In this document: in pieces, positions 39,465-48,986 of the stretch | How the letters are laid out: each line of letters starts with the position of its first letter | Position numbering within the stretch: position 1 is the first letter of the stretch | NCBI GenBank assembly: GCA_003130815.1 | Contig: QFDA01000001.1 | Span: forward strand, 634,131 to 698,130 | Direction: 5' to 3' | Source: Bacteroidetes bacterium SCGC AAA795-G10 | GTDB lineage: Bacteria; Bacteroidota; Bacteroidia; Flavobacteriales; Flavobacteriaceae | DNA: 64,000 nt | Translations under genes and position numbers: made by a program | The notes under the pieces: generated by a model | Database searches by the model: none | Told to the model about the DNA's origin: nothing | Seen by the model: only the letters and a program-made list of their open reading frames with translations

Positions 39465-39804
39465 ATAAATTAACAAAGAATAAATACCAAGCTTTTAATG
39501 ATGAAAAAAGCGTTCTGTATTTAAAAAAATGCAACTAAATAGGCTTTACATTTTTTATAATTCAAAGATAAATGCAATTCACAGAAAATTATATTAAGAA
39601 ATTGTAAAAAATTCACTTTTTATTGAGTATTTAATAATTAGGCTTATAAAATATGGATTGTATTAAATATTTTAACTTATTTTAAGATTATAGTGATAAA
39701 TGTGATTTATTAATATTATAAAATCATACTATTTTTTCACTAAATTAAACTCAAAAGACAAACGTATGATTTGTTTTGTAGGTATTGCTACTAATTAGGA
39801 CGTG
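39465..39804. other. Gene-free AT-rich stretch
   Basis: About 340 bases without a supported gene. A 25-codon plus-strand ORF at 39461-39538 has no distinctive features. The rest is very AT-rich and includes the promoter region of the sulfatase gene. A minus-strand transcript ending at the 39423-39453 terminator would start somewhere here. Confidence 0.4.
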
Positions 39805-41208
39805 ATGAAATTTTTTTTTGCATATATAATTTTATTTTTTCTCATAAACTGTAGCACATATGATTCTCCAAATGTAATTTTTATTCTTACAGATGACCAA
39901 GGTTATGGTGATGTAGGAGTTTATGGAGCTAAGGATATATTAACGCCAAATTTGGATAAATTGGCTAGAGGTGGTGCTTATTTTACGTCATATTACGCTA
40001 CTCAACCAGTATGTTCAGCCTCAAGGGCATCAATTCTAACAGGTTGCTATCCTGACAGAATTGGAATCTTCAATGCCTATAGTCCGGGCTCAAAAGTGGG
40101 TCTTAATCCTGACGAAACAACTGTTGCTGAGCTATTAAAAGAAAAAGGATATTCCACTGCAATTTTTGGGAAATGGCATTTGGGAGATGCTCCCAAGTTT
40201 AATCCCTTAAAACACGGCTTTGATGAATTCTACGGGATATTGTATTCTAACGATATGTGGCCAAAACATCCTGAACAGGGCACAGTATTTAACTTTCCGG
40301 ATATAATGTTATATGAAAATAATAAACCGATTAAAGTTTTAAATGATCAAACTTTTTTAACAGAGGCTTTAACCGATAAAGCAATTAATTTCATAAAGCG
40401 CAATAAAAACAATCCTTTTTTTCTATACTTGCCGCATCCCCAACCACACGTTCCTTTATTTGCATCTGACAAATTCATAGGATCACAGAAAAGAGGACTC
40501 TATGGTGATGTAATTAATGAAATTGACTATTCAGTTGGGCGTATTTTAAAAACCCTAAAAATGGAAAAATTAGAGGAAAATACGATAATAATTTTTACTT
40601 CTGACAATGGGCCATGGCTCTCTTATGGTGGACATTCAGGATCTGCTGGTATTTTTAGGGAAGGTAAAGGAACTAATTGGGAAGGTGGTCATCGTGTTCC
40701 TGGGATAGTATATTATCCAAATAAAATAAAAGCAAATACAAAAATTGATGTACCTGCCATGGGAATTGATTGGTTACCTACATTAGTGGAATTTACCCAT
40801 AGCCAATCACCTAAAAATAAAATTGATGGTGCTTCACTTGTCCCTTTATTGACTGGTGAAACAGATCAGTCACCTCACAAAAATTTCTTTTTTTATTATA
40901 GGGTTAATGAACTACATGCTGTAAGACACAAAAATTGGAAACTCTACGTACCTCACACTTATCGTTCGCTTAATGGTAGGGTTGGGACTAATGATGGTTT
41001 TCCAATTCCATATGAAATGAATACTATTAAGTACCCAGCTCTATTTGATTTAGAGAAAGATCCTAAAGAGCGGAATGATTTAGCTTCAAAACACCCAGAA
41101 ATTGTGATAAAAATCTCTAAAATAGCAGATTCAATTAGAACAATTCTTGGAGACAAATTGACTGGGACAAAGGGTAAAGAGGTACGGCCTGTTGGGAAAA
41201 TAGATTAA
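39805..41208 (+). CDS. S1-family sulfatase lipoprotein
   Basis: 467 residues from ATG at 39805 (GTG at 39802 is possible), lipobox LINC at Cys16. The formylglycine site C-S-A-S-R is at 70-74 in QPVCSASRASILTG, and the metal-binding DD is at 30-31 (TDDQGYGD); GKWHLGD, HPQPHVP, TSDNGPW and KGTNWEGGHRVPG complete the S1 set. The type-I C-x-A-x-R site is activated either by anSME or FGE, neither seen here. It removes sulfate esters from a polysaccharide, probably algal. The stop overlaps the convergent gnd gene by 4 bases. Confidence 0.93.
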   Translation: MKFFFAYIILFFLINCSTYDSPNVIFILTDDQGYGDVGVYGAKDILTPNLDKLARGGAYFTSYYATQPVCSASRASILTGCYPDRIGIFNAYSPGSKVGLNPDETTVAELLKEKGYSTAIFGKWHLGDAPKFNPLKHGFDEFYGILYSNDMWPKHPEQGTVFNFPDIMLYENNKPIKVLNDQTFLTEALTDKAINFIKRNKNNPFFLYLPHPQPHVPLFASDKFIGSQKRGLYGDVINEIDYSVGRILKTLKMEKLEENTIIIFTSDNGPWLSYGGHSGSAGIFREGKGTNWEGGHRVPGIVYYPNKIKANTKIDVPAMGIDWLPTLVEFTHSQSPKNKIDGASLVPLLTGETDQSPHKNFFFYYRVNELHAVRHKNWKLYVPHTYRSLNGRVGTNDGFPIPYEMNTIKYPALFDLEKDPKERNDLASKHPEIVIKISKIADSIRTILGDKLTGTKGKEVRPVGKID

Positions 41209-42629
41209 TTTTTAATTCTCCAAGGTCCATTTATAATTTCACCTTTGTTATTATCTAAAGTCATAATACCATGAGCTCCAAAATAGTCTCTTTGCGCCTG
41301 GATTAGATTACCGCTGCTTTTTTCTTGAGTCATAGAAATTAAAAAATTCCAAGATGAAGAAATACATGGAATTGGAATCAGTCTCGCAGCAGCAAAGTTT
41401 AGAATTGAATTCCAATTAGTTTGAGCTTCCAATATATTTTTTTTAAAAACATCCATTTCCAAAATCGATGCCTTAGTTTTAAATTCCTTCTCTAACGTTT
41501 TCATTAATCCAGATTTTATAATACAACCCTCTGACCACAAATGAGCAATTACATGTAAATCTGCATTCCAATTATAAATTTGGTTTGAATTTCGTATCAT
41601 TTCAAAGCCTTGGTGATGATTAATTAAACGACATATATCGTAAATGATTTTTAATTTTTTAATTGAAATTGTAGCATCCTCTTTTTTTAGAGTGATGATT
41701 TTGGAAAGATTTTCCCGTTGAGTTTTCATTTTGGAAGTAAATCTAGCTTGCAATGCAGCGATCATTGAACTATTAGGGTAACCCATTGAGATCCCACTTT
41801 CCGAAGCCCAAGCACCGGTACCTTTAGCTGAGGCAATATCAATTATTTTATCTATAAAAAGACCATTATCGTCCTTATATGTAAGAATTTCTGATGTAAT
41901 TGCTAGCAGGTAACTCTCACTTGAACTTTTTTGCCAACTCTCCAATTCTTTTTGAATATTATTTATTTTACCCTGGAAGGTTTCCATCAAAAGAGAAAAA
42001 ATTTCAGCAATTAATTGCATTTCTGCATATTCAATCCCATTGTGTATCATTTTAACAAAATGACCAACACCTAGGTTACCTAAATAAGTGCAGCAAGGCT
42101 TTCCTTCAACTCTTTTTGCAGACACATTCTCTAGATCCTTGGCTACAAATTTATATGCTTCTTTATCACCACCAAGCATTAATGAAGGGCCATTTAAAGC
42201 ACCTTTATCACCACCTGAAATACCCATTCCCAAAAAATAAATCTTTTTTTTGTTGAGTTGTAAATTAATTTTTTCAGTCTCTTTATAGTGAGAATTTCCA
42301 CCATCAATAATAATGTCACCTTCTGATAATAATGGGATTAGTTTTTTTAAAAATATTTTCAGTGCTGATCCAGCTGATATTAAAATTATTATTTTCCTGG
42401 GACGCTTTATTGAAGAAACAAAATTAGCTAGTGATTCAAAAGCTAAGGCATCTTTGAGCTCTGGAAATTTCTTTTTTTGTTTGAGGGCTATTTGTTCTTC
42501 TTTACCTTTAAGATGTCTGTTATAAAGTGACAATCTATATCCATTTAAAGCAAAATTTCTGCTCAGATTAGTACCCATTGAACCCATACCAACAATTCCC
42601 CATTCTATTTTTTTACTTTCCAAGCTCAC
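41205..42629 (-). CDS. gnd: 6-phosphogluconate dehydrogenase, decarboxylating
   Basis: 474 residues from a GTG at 42629 located inside the end of the gluconokinase gene. NADP-binding GIVGMGSMGTNLSRNFALNG, the 6PGDH signature in GISGGDKGALNGPSLMLGG with the catalytic Lys in HFVKMIHNGIEYAEMQL, and a long helical C-terminal domain ending QRDYFGAHGIM. Full length for the GndA group. It oxidises 6-phosphogluconate to ribulose 5-phosphate and CO2. With the overlapping kinase it forms a gluconate-use operon: gluconate to 6-phosphogluconate to pentose phosphate. Confidence 0.95.
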   Translation of the reverse strand: MSLESKKIEWGIVGMGSMGTNLSRNFALNGYRLSLYNRHLKGKEEQIALKQKKKFPELKDALAFESLANFVSSIKRPRKIIILISAGSALKIFLKKLIPLLSEGDIIIDGGNSHYKETEKINLQLNKKKIYFLGMGISGGDKGALNGPSLMLGGDKEAYKFVAKDLENVSAKRVEGKPCCTYLGNLGVGHFVKMIHNGIEYAEMQLIAEIFSLLMETFQGKINNIQKELESWQKSSSESYLLAITSEILTYKDDNGLFIDKIIDIASAKGTGAWASESGISMGYPNSSMIAALQARFTSKMKTQRENLSKIITLKKEDATISIKKLKIIYDICRLINHHQGFEMIRNSNQIYNWNADLHVIAHLWSEGCIIKSGLMKTLEKEFKTKASILEMDVFKKNILEAQTNWNSILNFAAARLIPIPCISSSWNFLISMTQEKSSGNLIQAQRDYFGAHGIMTLDNNKGEIINGPWRIKN

Positions 42630-43101
42630 GGTCTATTTTTTTAATTTGTTCTTCGATTGTCAAAGAGCTGATTAGATAAAAAGCATTTTTTGGTTTTTCA
42701 AATATTTTTATTTGGCTTTCAAGTAAGTCGACAGGCATAAAATGGCTTCTTTTTTGCATTCTTTTTTTTAACTCTTTGATTTCACAATCTAAAACTACCC
42801 AGAGTATATTTTTTTTGGGCACAAATCTAACTAATAGTTCACGGTACTTTTCTTTTAGTGCCGAACATGCCACAACAACACCATTTTTGTGACTTTCAAA
42901 TATTTTTTTAGAAAGTTTAATTAGCCACGGTTTTCGATCTTTGTCATTTAGTGGTATAGATTTTTTCATTTTTTCAATATTATCTAGACTATGAAAATCA
43001 TCTCCATCAATAAATAATATACCAAGCTTTTTTGATAGTACTTCTCCAAGAGTACTTTTACCACTTCCACTCACACCAATCAAAATAATTATATTTTTCA
43101 T
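42613..43101 (-). CDS. gntK: Gluconokinase (GntK/IdnK type)
   Basis: 162 residues, P-loop GVSGSGKST at 8-16, followed by IDGDDFH and KMKKSIPLNDKDRKPWL, VVACSALKEKYRELL and RSHFMPVDLLESQ, all signature blocks of the GntK family. It phosphorylates gluconate with ATP. It overlaps the gnd start by 17 bases on the same strand, so the two are cotranscribed and translationally coupled. Source of gluconate: no transporter or glucose oxidase is in the window. Confidence 0.95.
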   Translation of the reverse strand: MKNIIILIGVSGSGKSTLGEVLSKKLGILFIDGDDFHSLDNIEKMKKSIPLNDKDRKPWLIKLSKKIFESHKNGVVVACSALKEKYRELLVRFVPKKNILWVVLDCEIKELKKRMQKRSHFMPVDLLESQIKIFEKPKNAFYLISSLTIEEQIKKIDRELGK

Positions 43102-43166
43102 AGGTTAAATTTATAAAACTAGTCTTTAAAGTGTTTTTTGTAGATATTTTTAAAGTAAAACAAAAA

Positions 43167-44285
43167 CTACTCCCAAAACTGAGTTTTTTTAGTAACAGAA
43201 GCTTTCAAAGCAAGGCTTAAAATTTTAGAAACAATCAAATTATTCTCAACACTATATAATGAAAAAGGCTCTAGTTTCTTATCATTAAATACAACCTCAT
43301 ATAGTAATCTAAATGGATCTTTTTTATTTTTTGGAATAGGCGAAGGAATATATTTTTGTCTTCCTATATTTTCATTTTCCATAAATTCCATTTGATCACT
43401 ATTTTGGCAATCTATAAAACCTTTTGTTCCGTATAGCTGCATATCTTTTCTATTGTGGGACCAATTCCAGGAGGCCTGAATAATAACTTGCTGATTGGTG
43501 TATTCCAATAAAATAGTAGTATCATCATCTACTTTTGGGTAAAGCTTAGGCTTAGTTTGTTTGGCAACACAACTAATACTTATTGGAGTTTCACCGTCTA
43601 ATAACCAGGTTGTAATATTTGCACCGTAACATCCAAAATCTGTGAGTGCTCCAGCTCCATTTAGAACGGGATCTGTCAACCAAGAAAGAAATTCTGGCGT
43701 ACACCCAATTTCTTTTGGGCCAGGATGTCCGGTATTGAAAACTATTTTAGTAAGTGATCCAAAGCTACCCTGATTCAAAAGGGTTTTGGCCTCATAAGTG
43801 GTTTCATACCATGATGTTTCATAATTCACCAGCAAAGGGGTTTTGTAATTTTTAATAATTTCAGCCATTTCTTTAGCTTCATTATAATTCGTTGCCATCG
43901 GTTTTTCTACCATAATTGGGATTCCCTTTGGAGCAAAATATTTTACTACATTAAGATGCTCTTTAGTTGAATTGAAAGCAGAAATAGCATCTATTTCAAC
44001 ATTTTGTAAAAGAGATTCATAACTATCGAAAAATAGACTGTCGGGGATATTATAGCGTTTTTTATACCGGTTTATGGATTTAAGATTTGTTTCCACAATG
44101 CCAACTATTTTTACATCGCTTTGCTTTCTATTTAAAATCCAATTGACATGATCATGAACTAACCCAATAACAGCTAAACGAAGAACATTTTTTTTTGGAT
44201 ATTCTAAATCAACTGCCTTTAATGAATGACTTATCATAAGAGTTAAAAAAAAGCAGGATAGTTTTAAAAAAAAAGAAACTCGCAT
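43167..44285 (-). CDS. Exported Gfo/Idh/MocA family protein
   Basis: 372 residues with an N-terminal hydrophobic signal (FFLKLSCFFLTLMISHSLKA). The Rossmann core is RLAVIGLVHDHVNWIL, where the usual G-x-G-x-x-G is altered (GLVHDH), then FNSTKEHLNVVKY, the VEKPMATNYNEA motif with its Lys, and FGCYGANITTWLL in place of the usual G-x-x-x-D-x-x-x-H block. It could be a periplasmic oxidoreductase carrying its own NAD(P), or a relative that has lost strict cofactor binding. It is divergently placed against the PIG-L gene. Substrate probably a sugar derivative. Confidence 0.8.
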   Translation of the reverse strand: MRVSFFLKLSCFFLTLMISHSLKAVDLEYPKKNVLRLAVIGLVHDHVNWILNRKQSDVKIVGIVETNLKSINRYKKRYNIPDSLFFDSYESLLQNVEIDAISAFNSTKEHLNVVKYFAPKGIPIMVEKPMATNYNEAKEMAEIIKNYKTPLLVNYETSWYETTYEAKTLLNQGSFGSLTKIVFNTGHPGPKEIGCTPEFLSWLTDPVLNGAGALTDFGCYGANITTWLLDGETPISISCVAKQTKPKLYPKVDDDTTILLEYTNQQVIIQASWNWSHNRKDMQLYGTKGFIDCQNSDQMEFMENENIGRQKYIPSPIPKNKKDPFRLLYEVVFNDKKLEPFSLYSVENNLIVSKILSLALKASVTKKTQFWE

Positions 44286-44339
44286 ATTTTTATTAAATTC
44301 ATTAACGGTAATTTAACCATTAAAAACTAAGTAAGTACT

Positions 44340-45122
44340 ATGAAAAAAATAATTCTGAGTTTGTTTTTTTTAATAACAAATTTCTATATGCTAAGCGCTC
44401 AAAATGAACCTAAAAAATTACTAGCAATTTTTGCTCATCCTGATGATGAGCAATCAGTGGCACCCTTACTAGTAAAATTGGTTGAAGAAGGTGTTGAAGT
44501 AACTTTAGTCATTGCTACTGACGGTAGGCTTGGTGTAAATGAATATAATGACAATAAAGCAGGCGTCGGTTTAGCAAACATTAGAAGAAAGGAGATGATG
44601 TGTGCTGCTGATATTTTGGGAGTAAAATTGATTCACTTAGATTATCATGATCAGCTTAAGGCAGCTGAAGGCTTTGATGGACATGTACCTCATGCACAAA
44701 AGTTAATTCTAGAATTAAAAAATATTATCGACAAAGTTCAGCCAGACGCAATAATAACTTGGGGACCTGATGGTGTTACAACTCATATGGATCACAGATT
44801 AGTAGGCGCTTCAGTAACTCAAGTATTCGTATCTCAAAAATGGAAAAATTCTATGAAATTATACTTCTTTGGTGTACCTAGTGATATGCTAGGTTCTCAA
44901 AAAGTTAAAACTTTGAGAGGCCAGGAAAGATCATTTTTAAATGTTCAAATACCTTTCACTTGGGATCAATACGATAAAGCTTATCAATCTTTGTTATGCC
45001 ACGAAAGTCAATACCCAGCTGAAGTTGTTATGAAAATGAAAGAAGATAGAAAATCATTTGGGAATAGGATTTATTTAAGACAATTTATGTCGTCAAAAAA
45101 GGTTAAAAATAGATTATTCTAA
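44340..45122 (+). CDS. Secreted PIG-L family deacetylase
   Basis: 260 residues with a Sec signal (MKKIILSLFFLITNFYMLSAQ). Zinc-binding A-H-P-D-D-E at 32-37 and H-M-D-H at 149-152 are the two conserved PIG-L/LmbE blocks, with the intervening TDGRLG and R-x-x-E motif (IRRKEMMCAADILG). It deacetylates N-acetyl sugars such as N-acetylglucosamine conjugates; the exported form would act on a glycan in the periplasm. The last 9 bases overlap the end of the convergent cytochrome gene. Confidence 0.9.
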   Translation: MKKIILSLFFLITNFYMLSAQNEPKKLLAIFAHPDDEQSVAPLLVKLVEEGVEVTLVIATDGRLGVNEYNDNKAGVGLANIRRKEMMCAADILGVKLIHLDYHDQLKAAEGFDGHVPHAQKLILELKNIIDKVQPDAIITWGPDGVTTHMDHRLVGASVTQVFVSQKWKNSMKLYFFGVPSDMLGSQKVKTLRGQERSFLNVQIPFTWDQYDKAYQSLLCHESQYPAEVVMKMKEDRKSFGNRIYLRQFMSSKKVKNRLF

Positions 45123-46472
45123 GTTTCCAACAATTTCAATTCCTTCAAATTTTTGATTTTGATTATTTATTTCTTTTGAAGTAACAAGGGTATTCCATAG
45201 AAACACTTTTTTTAAAGACTTTGAATTTTCAATCAGTTCAAAAATTTCTTTATCAACCCTAGTGCTATGCAGATTTAAAATTTCTATATGATCTAAATTT
45301 GAAAGTGGTTTTAGCGCATCTGTTTTCAAATTATTTTTTTGAAGTGATAAACGTGTTAAATTTTTCATCTTGGAGATAAACTTAATGTGACCATCCTTTA
45401 ACCTGCACTCACCTAGATTTAACCAAGTAATGTATGGGGCATATTTCTCTAAAGTTAATAGGTCTTTTTCTTGAATTTGAGAACCATTATAACGAATATC
45501 TAAAAGTGAATTTTCTGAAGAAAGTTTTTTGCAGCTGAAATTGTGTTTATCTAGATCATTGAACACCGATTCATCAATTGCAGGTAATTTTACTATTTCA
45601 TACCATGGTTTTTTACGTAAATCAATAGAGTAATTTTTAAAAAGTAATGATTGAATTTTAAAATCAGGTTTTATATCAGTAAGAGATGTTTTTAAAGAAG
45701 CTCCTTGATTTATCCACCATTCCAATAATTTGATTTCATCATAAGTAAGGGGAATTCCAGTTGGTGGCATAAACTGATTATTATCTTGAGATCTTGTGAC
45801 TCTATTGAATACAAGACTTTTTTTAAGATCATTAGCCACAATCGAAGGACCACTTCTACCACCTTTAAAAAGACTTGTTGTAGTACTCATGTTAAGACCT
45901 CCTCTAGCAATATTATTATTATGACACGCGATACATTTTGATAAGAAAATAGGATGTATTAAGTCTTTATAAACTCCTATAGAATCTAGTGGTACCTCTT
46001 CAAAATTTTTTTGTTTTGTTTCAGAAATCAAAACTGTTTTAATTGGTTCAGGGGCATATTCAAATAAATAGCTTTCGCCATGTGTTAGATTTCCACCGAG
46101 ATGACCAACAACAATTAAAAATACTAAGATTAGAGCATGATTAAATTTCTTTAAATACTTTGGTATGTTAAGAAATTGAAATATCCATCCCAATCCACTC
46201 AAAAAAACCAAAATGAATCCTGTTAACTTGTGTAAAAATAATTGTTCTTCTATATAATACCCATTTTGTGACAAAAGCCATCCCATAAGGGCTGAAAAAA
46301 AAGCACTTATAAAACTCAAAAACCAAATTATTCGTAAAACTCGAGTGTAACTAAAATTATTTACTTGATTAAATGCACTTAGTATAATAGAAATTATTAA
46401 AAAACCGATAGGTAAGTGAACAAGTAAAGGGTGGAATCTGCCAAAAAAATTTGTTATTTCAAATAAATACAT
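45114..46472 (-). CDS. Membrane protein with DUF2231-like, c-type cytochrome and LRR regions
   Basis: 452 residues. Residues 13-135 hold four transmembrane segments starting HPLLVHLPIGF, the DUF2231 pattern. A c-type heme motif C-I-A-C-H is at 180-184 (PSCyt1-like), then NQFMPPTG and IDQGASL segments. Leucine-rich repeats follow (LDHIEILNLHSTRVDKEIFE). It is the last gene of a tight minus-strand operon with the propeller, DUF1501 and PSCyt/DUF1553 genes. It may carry electrons between the membrane and the DUF1549/DUF1553 protein. Confidence 0.85.
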   Translation of the reverse strand: MYLFEITNFFGRFHPLLVHLPIGFLIISIILSAFNQVNNFSYTRVLRIIWFLSFISAFFSALMGWLLSQNGYYIEEQLFLHKLTGFILVFLSGLGWIFQFLNIPKYLKKFNHALILVFLIVVGHLGGNLTHGESYLFEYAPEPIKTVLISETKQKNFEEVPLDSIGVYKDLIHPIFLSKCIACHNNNIARGGLNMSTTTSLFKGGRSGPSIVANDLKKSLVFNRVTRSQDNNQFMPPTGIPLTYDEIKLLEWWINQGASLKTSLTDIKPDFKIQSLLFKNYSIDLRKKPWYEIVKLPAIDESVFNDLDKHNFSCKKLSSENSLLDIRYNGSQIQEKDLLTLEKYAPYITWLNLGECRLKDGHIKFISKMKNLTRLSLQKNNLKTDALKPLSNLDHIEILNLHSTRVDKEIFELIENSKSLKKVFLWNTLVTSKEINNQNQKFEGIEIVGNLE

Positions 46473-46476
46473 AAGA

Positions 46477-47523
46477 TTATACTCTAGTCAATTTTAGTGG
46501 ATAGGTTTTTCCAGAATTCCATTGTGGTACATAAATGTTTTCATCATTATCTACACACACATCATGTGGATTAAAAAAAGTTTTTTGATCGTATATAGGA
46601 GGGATTAAAGACGAACCATTGTATGTAGGCTTATTCCCTCCTGGCATTGACACAACAGTATTATTTTTATCTAAGATTGCCAACATTCCGTCATAAGTCC
46701 CCCAATCCCTTGTAACGATTACGGCAAAATATAAATTTCCATTTTTAAGTACAGGTCTACATATAAAACATGATGGTAGATTTATGGTTTCGATATGTTT
46801 TCCATCTAACGTAAAACGTTTAAAACAATTTGCTGTGCGTGAAGTAATTAATAAGCTATTATTCCCGTCACGAGAATCTAAAGTTATTCCATGACAGCAA
46901 TCAAAATGATGATTTTCTTTTCCCTTTCCACCAAAATGTTGAATATAATTTCCATTTGAATCATAGCGGATTATAAAATCAAGACCGTATCCATCTGCTA
47001 CATAAATATCACCATTAGGTGCGATGGCGGTTTCGGTTGGTTTAAACTGATCTTTCTTCTTATAATTGCTAATTTCTTTTGGAGTGGCAAGCTCAAAGAT
47101 TTTCCTCCCTTTTAATGTAGTTTTACAAATCTTATGTGTCTCGGGATCAGTAATGTATAAAAACTCTTCACCACCTTCGTCATTAAGAGTAAGGCCGTGT
47201 GCTCCAGGGAATTCTTTTCCCCAAGCATCTAGTACTTTACCTCTACGGTCATATATCAAGATATTATTCTTGGGATGTGTAGTGGTCATGAAAATTCGAT
47301 TTTTCTTATCTAAAACCATCTCATGACAATCATTGACTGGAAATTTAGAAGGATCTTGGACACCCCAGTTTCTGTCAACTTTATATTTAAAGTCGCCATG
47401 CCCAACAATAGGATTTTTATAAATTACTTTTTTTGTGATCGGATAAATATTTTTAAACGGACTTATTATTATCCCTGCTGCTAAACCTGTTTTTTTTAAA
47501 AACTGCCTCCTTGTTTTTTTCAT
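46477..47523 (-). CDS. Exported NHL/SMP-30-like beta-propeller protein with twin-arginine signal
   Basis: 348 residues. The N-terminus TRRQFLKKTGLAAGIIIS fits a twin-arginine (Tat) signal. The mature part is a six-bladed propeller of the NHL type: KNRIFMTTTHPKNNILIYD, AHGLTLNDEG, IYVADGYGLDFIIRYDSNG, GITLDSRD and PHDVCVDNDENIYVPQW. NHL propellers may bind or hydrolyse sugar acids and lactones or mediate binding. It lies 4 bases from the following gene and 2 from the preceding one, so it is part of the four-gene operon. Confidence 0.8.
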   Translation of the reverse strand: MKKTRRQFLKKTGLAAGIIISPFKNIYPITKKVIYKNPIVGHGDFKYKVDRNWGVQDPSKFPVNDCHEMVLDKKNRIFMTTTHPKNNILIYDRRGKVLDAWGKEFPGAHGLTLNDEGGEEFLYITDPETHKICKTTLKGRKIFELATPKEISNYKKKDQFKPTETAIAPNGDIYVADGYGLDFIIRYDSNGNYIQHFGGKGKENHHFDCCHGITLDSRDGNNSLLITSRTANCFKRFTLDGKHIETINLPSCFICRPVLKNGNLYFAVIVTRDWGTYDGMLAILDKNNTVVSMPGGNKPTYNGSSLIPPIYDQKTFFNPHDVCVDNDENIYVPQWNSGKTYPLKLTRV

Positions 47524-47525
47524 AA

Positions 47526-48983
47526 CTAACTTAGTATGTCCTTTACAAGATTACCGTGCACATCGGTTAATCGATAGCGTCTTCCCTGAAATTTAAATGT
47601 AAATTTTTCATGATCAATCCCCATTAAATGCATAAGGGTTGCTTGGAAATCATGAATATGAACCGGATTTTCAACAATATTATATCCGAATTCATCTGTT
47701 TTACCATAGGTTATGCCCTTTTTAATTCCAGCACCTGCCATAAAAATGGTAAAGCACGAAGGGTGGTGATCTCTTGCGTAATTTGTTTCTGTTAATTGTC
47801 CTTGAGAATAATTTGTTCTTCCAAATTCCCCTCCCCATATAACAAGAGTGTCCTCTAAAAGGCCTCTTTGTTTTAAATCTTTAATTAGAGCAGCAGTAGG
47901 TTGATCAGTTTCTTTGCATTGAACTTTTATGTTTTTTGGAAGATCTCCGTGGTGGTCCCATCCTTGATGATAGAGCTGCACAAAGCGAACATCTTTTTCA
48001 ATTAATCTTCTGGCAAGTAAACAGTTTGCTGCAAAGGTTCCTGGTTTTCGGGAATCTTCGCCATACATTTCGAAAATAGAATTTGGTTCATTAGAAATAT
48101 CCATAACTTCAGGAACAGAAGTTTGCATCCTAAAAGCCATTTCGTATTGACTAATTCTGGATAAAATTTCAGGGTCACCAATATCTGAATGTCGATCCTT
48201 TTGCATTTTTGAAAGAAAATCCAATTGTTCCTTTCTTAAATCTTTTGTTACCCCAGGAGGGTTGTCTAAATATAATACTGGATTTTTTCCAGATCTGAAT
48301 TGAACTCCTTGATGCTGTGATGGTAAAAATCCATTCCCCCATGATCTTGAGTAAAGAGGCTGTCCGTATTTATCCTTAGTAATTAAAACTACAAAACCAG
48401 GAAGATTTTTGTTATCACTTCCCAAGCCATAACTTAACCAGGAACCAATTGAAGGTCTCCCCGGAATCTGAGAACCTGTTTGAATGAAAGTCACTGCAGG
48501 ATCGTGATTTATAGCTTCGGTATGCATAGATTTAATAAAACAAAGTTCATCGGATATTTTACTTATATGAGGCATCAAATCACTAATCCATGCTCCACTA
48601 TTTCCGTGTTGTTTAAATTCAAATTGACTTCCTGCCAAAGGGAACGAATTTTGACCTGCAGTCATTCCAGTTAATCTTTGACCACCAAAAACACTTTCAG
48701 GAATTTCTTCACCATTCATTTTATTTAAAAGAGGCTTGTGATCAAATAAATCAAGTTGTGAAGGTGCTCCACTTTGGAAAAGGTAAATTACTCGTTTTAC
48801 TTTGGGGACAAAATGAGGTAACCCTGTGTTGTTAGATTTGTATGATTGAATTTTTTCTGATGCAAAAATGTTTTCAGTATTTAGCATGCTAGCCAGACTA
48901 ATTCCACCTAAACCAAGAGTAGTTTTTGTCAAAAAATCTCTTCTAGAGTAATTTGAATTATCGTGGTTGTGATTGCAATTCAT
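47526..48983 (-). CDS. DUF1501 (sulfatase-like) exported protein
   Basis: 485 residues with a Tat signal (YSRRDFLTKTTLGLGGISLA). Typical DUF1501 sequence blocks: KVKRVIYLFQSGAPSQLDLFDHKP, NSGAWISDLMPHISKISDEL, SIGSWLSYGLGS, VRFVQLYHQGWDHHGDLPKN and LVIWGGEFGRTNYSQG. The protein is a relative of the alkaline-phosphatase superfamily. The family is abundant in Planctomycetes and Verrucomicrobia and is almost always paired with a DUF1549/DUF1553 protein, as here (3-base gap). Confidence 0.93.
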   Translation of the reverse strand: MNCNHNHDNSNYSRRDFLTKTTLGLGGISLASMLNTENIFASEKIQSYKSNNTGLPHFVPKVKRVIYLFQSGAPSQLDLFDHKPLLNKMNGEEIPESVFGGQRLTGMTAGQNSFPLAGSQFEFKQHGNSGAWISDLMPHISKISDELCFIKSMHTEAINHDPAVTFIQTGSQIPGRPSIGSWLSYGLGSDNKNLPGFVVLITKDKYGQPLYSRSWGNGFLPSQHQGVQFRSGKNPVLYLDNPPGVTKDLRKEQLDFLSKMQKDRHSDIGDPEILSRISQYEMAFRMQTSVPEVMDISNEPNSIFEMYGEDSRKPGTFAANCLLARRLIEKDVRFVQLYHQGWDHHGDLPKNIKVQCKETDQPTAALIKDLKQRGLLEDTLVIWGGEFGRTNYSQGQLTETNYARDHHPSCFTIFMAGAGIKKGITYGKTDEFGYNIVENPVHIHDFQATLMHLMGIDHEKFTFKFQGRRYRLTDVHGNLVKDILS

Positions 48984-48986
48984 AAG

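Noticed and set aside
27826-41208. Calling the carbohydrate region a classical polysaccharide utilization locus
   Set aside because: No SusC/SusD pair, no hybrid two-component or ECF/anti-sigma regulator is present in the window, so only 'carbohydrate-use region' is justified.
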